The position numbers were made by a program, and so were the translations under genes. From contig DJMK01000060.1 in NCBI GenBank assembly GCA_002436485.1, forward strand, positions 6,662 to 14,704: a stretch of DNA of 8,043 bases, given 5' to 3'. Shown in pieces: positions 5,776 through 8,043 of the stretch. This DNA comes from Proteobacteria bacterium UBA6492 (GTDB taxonomy: Bacteria > Pseudomonadota > Gammaproteobacteria > UBA6429 > Thiohalophilaceae). The notes beneath the pieces are model-generated. The model was not told where the DNA came from. It saw only the letters and a program-made list of their open reading frames with translations, and ran no database searches. The first letter of the stretch is position 1. Each line of letters begins with the position of its first letter.

Positions 5776-6218
5776 TGCACTTCTCTCTCCGCGCACATGA
5801 TTTCTGCAGAACACACGACATCACCATCAACTGAAGCCTTGCCATTAAACTTCCAGATACCTCGCATACGCTTCACATACTCGACTTCCAGACGCAATTG
5901 ATCGCCGGGTTCAACAGGGCGTTTGAAGCGCGCGTTGTCGATACCAACAAAATAGTAAAGTGAGTTTTTGTCCGGAATTTTGTCTACTGTTTTGAAGGCA
6001 AGTATACCGGTCGCCTGTGCCAGTGCTTCCAGGATCAATACGCCAGGCATGACCGGGCGTTGTGGAAAGTGTCCCGGAAAATAAGGTTCATTATGGGTCA
6101 CATTTTTAATGCCAATGAGATGTGATTCGGGCACATATTCAAGCACACGATCAATCAACAGGAATGGGTACCGATGCGGCAAGTGTTTTAGAATCTCATG
6201 TATATCAAGCGAAGCCAA
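5772..6218 (-). CDS. fabZ: 3-hydroxyacyl-ACP dehydratase FabZ
   Basis: FabZ dehydrates 3-hydroxyacyl-ACP to trans-2-enoyl-ACP in fatty acid elongation. It draws on the same 3-hydroxyacyl-ACP pool that LpxA and LpxD use, so its place among lpx genes links membrane phospholipid and lipid A synthesis. The 148 residues form a single hot-dog domain. LPHRYPFLLIDRV (13-25) is followed by FPGHFPQRPVMPGVLILEALAQ with catalytic H50 and E64, the equivalents of E. coli H54 and E68. The start is TTG at 6218, because no Met occurs before residue 57 and a Shine-Dalgarno fits; as I recall, E. coli fabZ also starts with TTG. It begins 11 bp after lpxD and its stop overlaps the lpxA start by 4 bp, suggesting translational coupling. 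Confidence 0.96.
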   Translation of the reverse strand: MASLDIHEILKHLPHRYPFLLIDRVLEYVPESHLIGIKNVTHNEPYFPGHFPQRPVMPGVLILEALAQATGILAFKTVDKIPDKNSLYYFVGIDNARFKRPVEPGDQLRLEVEYVKRMRGIWKFNGKASVDGDVVCSAEIMCAEREVQ

Positions 6219-6224
6219 TTGGAA

Positions 6225-6231
6225 CCCCTTT
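6225..6231 (-). promoter_or_regulatory. Shine-Dalgarno deciding the TTG start of fabZ
   Basis: AAAGGGG on the minus strand lies six bases before TTG (6218-6216) and overlaps the lpxD stop codon. No ATG is possible upstream or in the first 56 codons, so it fixes the start. Confidence 0.7.
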
Positions 6232-7252
6232 ATTTATCGTGTTGATTTTTTTCCAAGTTTATAAGACGTTTTGCCAGTTCATCCAGCTTCATTAAACGTG
6301 CATGCACCCTGTGCCATACACGTGTCGGCATCGCCTTCATGCCTGATGAATAGCTGCTTCCCGGTGTATCAATTGAGCTGGTTACCATCGACATACCCGT
6401 AATTACAACATTATCTGCGATTGTAAGATGACCGGCAATAGCTACGGCACCCGCAATCATGCAGTGTTTGCCGATCGTCACACTGCCTGCGATGGCGGTG
6501 GCTGCAGCAATTACCGTATGCGCCCCAATGCGTACATTATGTGCAACCTGTATCTGGTTATCCAGCTTGACACCTTCTTCGATGACTGTATCTTCAATGG
6601 CACCGCAGTCTACCGTGGTATTTGCTCCGATCTCTACATCATTACCGATGCGAACACCACCCAGTTGAGGGACTTTCAGCCAGGCACCATCGTCATATGC
6701 CTGCCCAAAACCATCCGCCCCGATAACTACACCAGGATGGAACAAACCACGCTGGCCGATTCTTGTCTTTCCTACGATTGTCACGTTAGCAAGAATCACC
6801 GTATCCTTTCCGACGAAACAATCATTGCCAATCACGGTATTGGCGCCAATTGATACACCTTCCTCGATAACGCAGTTCTGCCCAATATGAACATTCGGGC
6901 CAATAAAACTATCTGGGTGTACCTTGGTATCAGGCGCGATGACTGCAGAAGGGTGATGTCCCTGCCTGGGATAGGCAGGCGGACTGAGCAGTGTTGCAAT
7001 TTTTGCATAGGCCGCATGTGGATTACTGACAACCAGGGCATTAACAGGGCATTTGTCAATCAGCTCTTCTGTCAAGATAACGGCGTACGCGCCGGTGTTG
7101 GCGAGCTGCTCTGTATACAATGAATTGGTCAGGAAACTAATTTGTTTTGCTGCAGCATTTTTCAGTGTGGCAACAGATTCTATCTGGCAACTACCATCGC
7201 CTACGACTTTGCCACCTACCTGTTCTGCCAGTTGTTCAAGTGTGTAGGCCAC
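6230..7252 (-). CDS. lpxD: UDP-3-O-(3-hydroxyacyl)glucosamine N-acyltransferase
   Basis: LpxD transfers the second 3-hydroxyacyl chain to the 2-amine of the deacetylated LpxA product, the third step of lipid A synthesis in the cytosol. The 340 residues match E. coli (341). There is an N-terminal uridine-binding domain (about 1-100), then a long left-handed beta-helix of hexapeptide repeats (about 102-290). Catalytic H238 lies in NQIQVAHNV (E. coli H239), with GADGFG at 178-183 and TGMSM at 285-289; M289 aligns with E. coli M290, which limits chain length there. A C-terminal basic helix (about 311-336) should contact ACP. The start is GTG at 7252, giving MAYTLEQLAEQVGG, the normal family N-terminus. 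It begins 27 bp after skp and is followed by fabZ after 11 bp. If GnnA/GnnB work as proposed, LpxD must accept a 3-amide substrate. Confidence 0.96.
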   Translation of the reverse strand: MAYTLEQLAEQVGGKVVGDGSCQIESVATLKNAAAKQISFLTNSLYTEQLANTGAYAVILTEELIDKCPVNALVVSNPHAAYAKIATLLSPPAYPRQGHHPSAVIAPDTKVHPDSFIGPNVHIGQNCVIEEGVSIGANTVIGNDCFVGKDTVILANVTIVGKTRIGQRGLFHPGVVIGADGFGQAYDDGAWLKVPQLGGVRIGNDVEIGANTTVDCGAIEDTVIEEGVKLDNQIQVAHNVRIGAHTVIAAATAIAGSVTIGKHCMIAGAVAIAGHLTIADNVVITGMSMVTSSIDTPGSSYSSGMKAMPTRVWHRVHARLMKLDELAKRLINLEKNQHDK

Positions 7253-7260
7253 TCGCTTAA

Positions 7261-7264
7261 TCCT
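7261..7264 (-). promoter_or_regulatory. Shine-Dalgarno supporting the GTG start of lpxD
   Basis: AGGA on the minus strand lies eight bases before GTG (7252-7250), within the 27 bp gap after skp. The resulting N-terminus matches the LpxD family start without an extension. Confidence 0.6.
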
Positions 7265-7279
7265 GCCTTATATTTTTTA

Positions 7280-7816
7280 TTATTGCACAGACTGAGGCTG
7301 TTCCAGTTTATTTATTTCGCGTAGCCTGCTAAGCACTGCTTCTGTCACATCAACACGCTTGCTGGTATAAAGCACGCTATCAGTCAGTATCACGTCATAT
7401 TCATCTTCCTCTGCAAGCTTTACTGTGATTTCGAAAATCAATTTTTGCAGCCTGGAAAGTTCTTCATTTCTTCGAATATTAAAATCTTCGGTAAATTCTT
7501 CACGGGCTCGTTTGATATCGCGCTTCAGTGAGATCAATTCGCGCTCCAGCTTATTTCTTGTGTCGGATGACATGAGTGCCACATCACGATTAAGACGATC
7601 ATCAAGTTTTTTGAGTTCGTTTTGCATGGCGACAATTTTTTCATCGCGAGGAGCAAATTCGCTTTCCAGTTTCTGGCGTGCAGTATCCGCCTGCGGTGCC
7701 TCCTTGAGGACGCGCGTTGTATCTACAAATCCAATCTTGATATCAACAGCGTGCAGTACACTGCCGTATGACATCATAATAATCACACACAGGATAAACG
7801 TAATGGATTGTTTCAA
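7280..7816 (-). CDS. skp: Periplasmic chaperone Skp (OmpH family)
   Basis: Skp is a trimeric periplasmic chaperone that holds unfolded outer-membrane proteins on their way to BamA. The 178-residue precursor (E. coli 161) begins with a typical signal peptide: K2, a hydrophobic core (residues 5-15, FILCVIIMM) and a probable cleavage after LHA at 21-23. The mature start, DIKIGFVDTTRVLKEAPQA, is the family N-terminal strand. A charged, heptad-rich coiled coil (about 45-120, with many K, R, E and D residues) forms the tentacles, and residues 125-170 (ITVKLAEEDEYDVILTDSV) return to the trimer body. The start is TTG at 7816, chosen because AGGAG lies six bases upstream and the next Met (14) would destroy the signal peptide. 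It lies 29 bp after bamA, as in most proteobacteria, and the two are probably co-transcribed. Confidence 0.94.
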   Translation of the reverse strand: MKQSITFILCVIIMMSYGSVLHAVDIKIGFVDTTRVLKEAPQADTARQKLESEFAPRDEKIVAMQNELKKLDDRLNRDVALMSSDTRNKLERELISLKRDIKRAREEFTEDFNIRRNEELSRLQKLIFEITVKLAEEDEYDVILTDSVLYTSKRVDVTEAVLSRLREINKLEQPQSVQ

Positions 7817-7822
7817 TTGATA

Positions 7823-7827
7823 CTCCT
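7823..7827 (-). promoter_or_regulatory. Shine-Dalgarno deciding the TTG start of skp
   Basis: AGGAG on the minus strand lies six bases before TTG (7816-7814). The TTG start preserves the lysine and hydrophobic core of the signal peptide; the nearest ATG is codon 14. Confidence 0.72.
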
Positions 7828-7845
7828 GCTCGTTCTTCAGCTTCT

Positions 7846-8043
7846 TTAAAATAATGTTCCCAACGTGAACTGGAATGCAGACAATTCATCAGTTGGTTCC
7901 GGGTTCAATGCCTCAGCAAGACTAAAACGCATCAGACCAATCGGTGCAATCCAGATCAAAGATACACCAGCGGAATAACGTAAGTCGCCAAGATCCAATT
8001 TCTCGTCCGGCGCCCAGACAAAACCCGCGTCTATAAACGCACT
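7846..8043 (-). CDS. bamA: Outer-membrane protein assembly factor BamA, C-terminal fragment (5' part outside window)
   Basis: BamA is the beta-barrel core of the BAM complex that inserts outer-membrane proteins. Only the last 65 codons and the TAA stop are here. The fragment contains the conserved end of the barrel: AFIDAGFVWAP, LRYSAGVSLIWIAPIGLMRFSLA, and a final strand FQFTLGTLF ending in Phe, the classical BamA beta-signal. The usual SPxGPL motif is here APIGLM, a mild variation. skp follows after 29 bp. The POTRA domains and most of the barrel are beyond the right edge. The identification is secure from the terminal motifs and the bamA-skp-lpxD order. Confidence 0.94.
   Translation of the reverse strand, partial: SAFIDAGFVWAPDEKLDLGDLRYSAGVSLIWIAPIGLMRFSLAEALNPEPTDELSAFQFTLGTLF

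Noticed and set aside
5002..5814. Longer lpxA reading frame starting at ATG 5814
   Set aside because: It would overlap fabZ by about 40 bases and add 13 residues not found at the LpxA N-terminus. The ATG at 5775 overlaps the fabZ stop as ATGA and has a Shine-Dalgarno.
6428..7123. Plus-strand and alternate-frame open frames opposite lpxD
   Set aside because: They lie entirely inside lpxD, whose catalytic motifs and hexapeptide repeats are intact. No family features or ribosome binding sites support them.

Overview
This window reads as the chromosomal core of a Gram-negative proteobacterium, most likely a gammaproteobacterium outside the enteric group. It holds the outer-membrane/lipid A locus bamA-skp-lpxD-fabZ-lpxA, followed by the replication-linked pair rnhB and dnaE. 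Every gene is intact except the two cut by the window edges (bamA 3' end, dnaE 5' end). I see no mobile element, CRISPR array, tRNA or rRNA, and no gene-free stretch longer than about 140 bp.

Layout from the right edge. On the minus strand: the last 65 codons of bamA, skp, lpxD, fabZ and lpxA (8043 to 5002), tightly packed as one operon; fabZ and lpxA overlap by 4 bp. On the plus strand (1811 to 5000): a Gfo/Idh/MocA dehydrogenase, a DegT/DnrJ/EryC1 PLP aminotransferase and lpxB. This three-gene block meets lpxA tail to tail with one base between the stop codons. On the minus strand again: rnhB (divergent from the block), a stand-alone HNH nuclease gene, and the first 118 codons of dnaE.

The main biological point is the dehydrogenase/aminotransferase pair beside lpxA and lpxB. 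It matches GnnA/GnnB of Acidithiobacillus ferrooxidans, which convert UDP-GlcNAc to its 3-amino analogue so that LpxA forms an amide instead of an ester. The window therefore predicts lipid A with amide-linked 3-position acyl chains. LpxA also carries Met at the residue that acts as the acyl-chain ruler in E. coli and Pseudomonas aeruginosa, which predicts a short (about C10) hydroxyacyl chain.

The second point is architecture. Turning the gnnA-gnnB-lpxB block around in place would give lpxA-gnnA-gnnB-lpxB-rnhB-dnaE, all on one strand. The present layout therefore looks like a local inversion, or replacement of the segment. It separates rnhB, the HNH gene and dnaE from the upstream lipid A operon and leaves convergent lpxA/lpxB transcripts with no visible terminator. 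LpxB itself has motifs unlike the usual gammaproteobacterial type.

Five of the nine complete genes appear to start with GTG or TTG. The starts are supported by Shine-Dalgarno sequences and family alignment.
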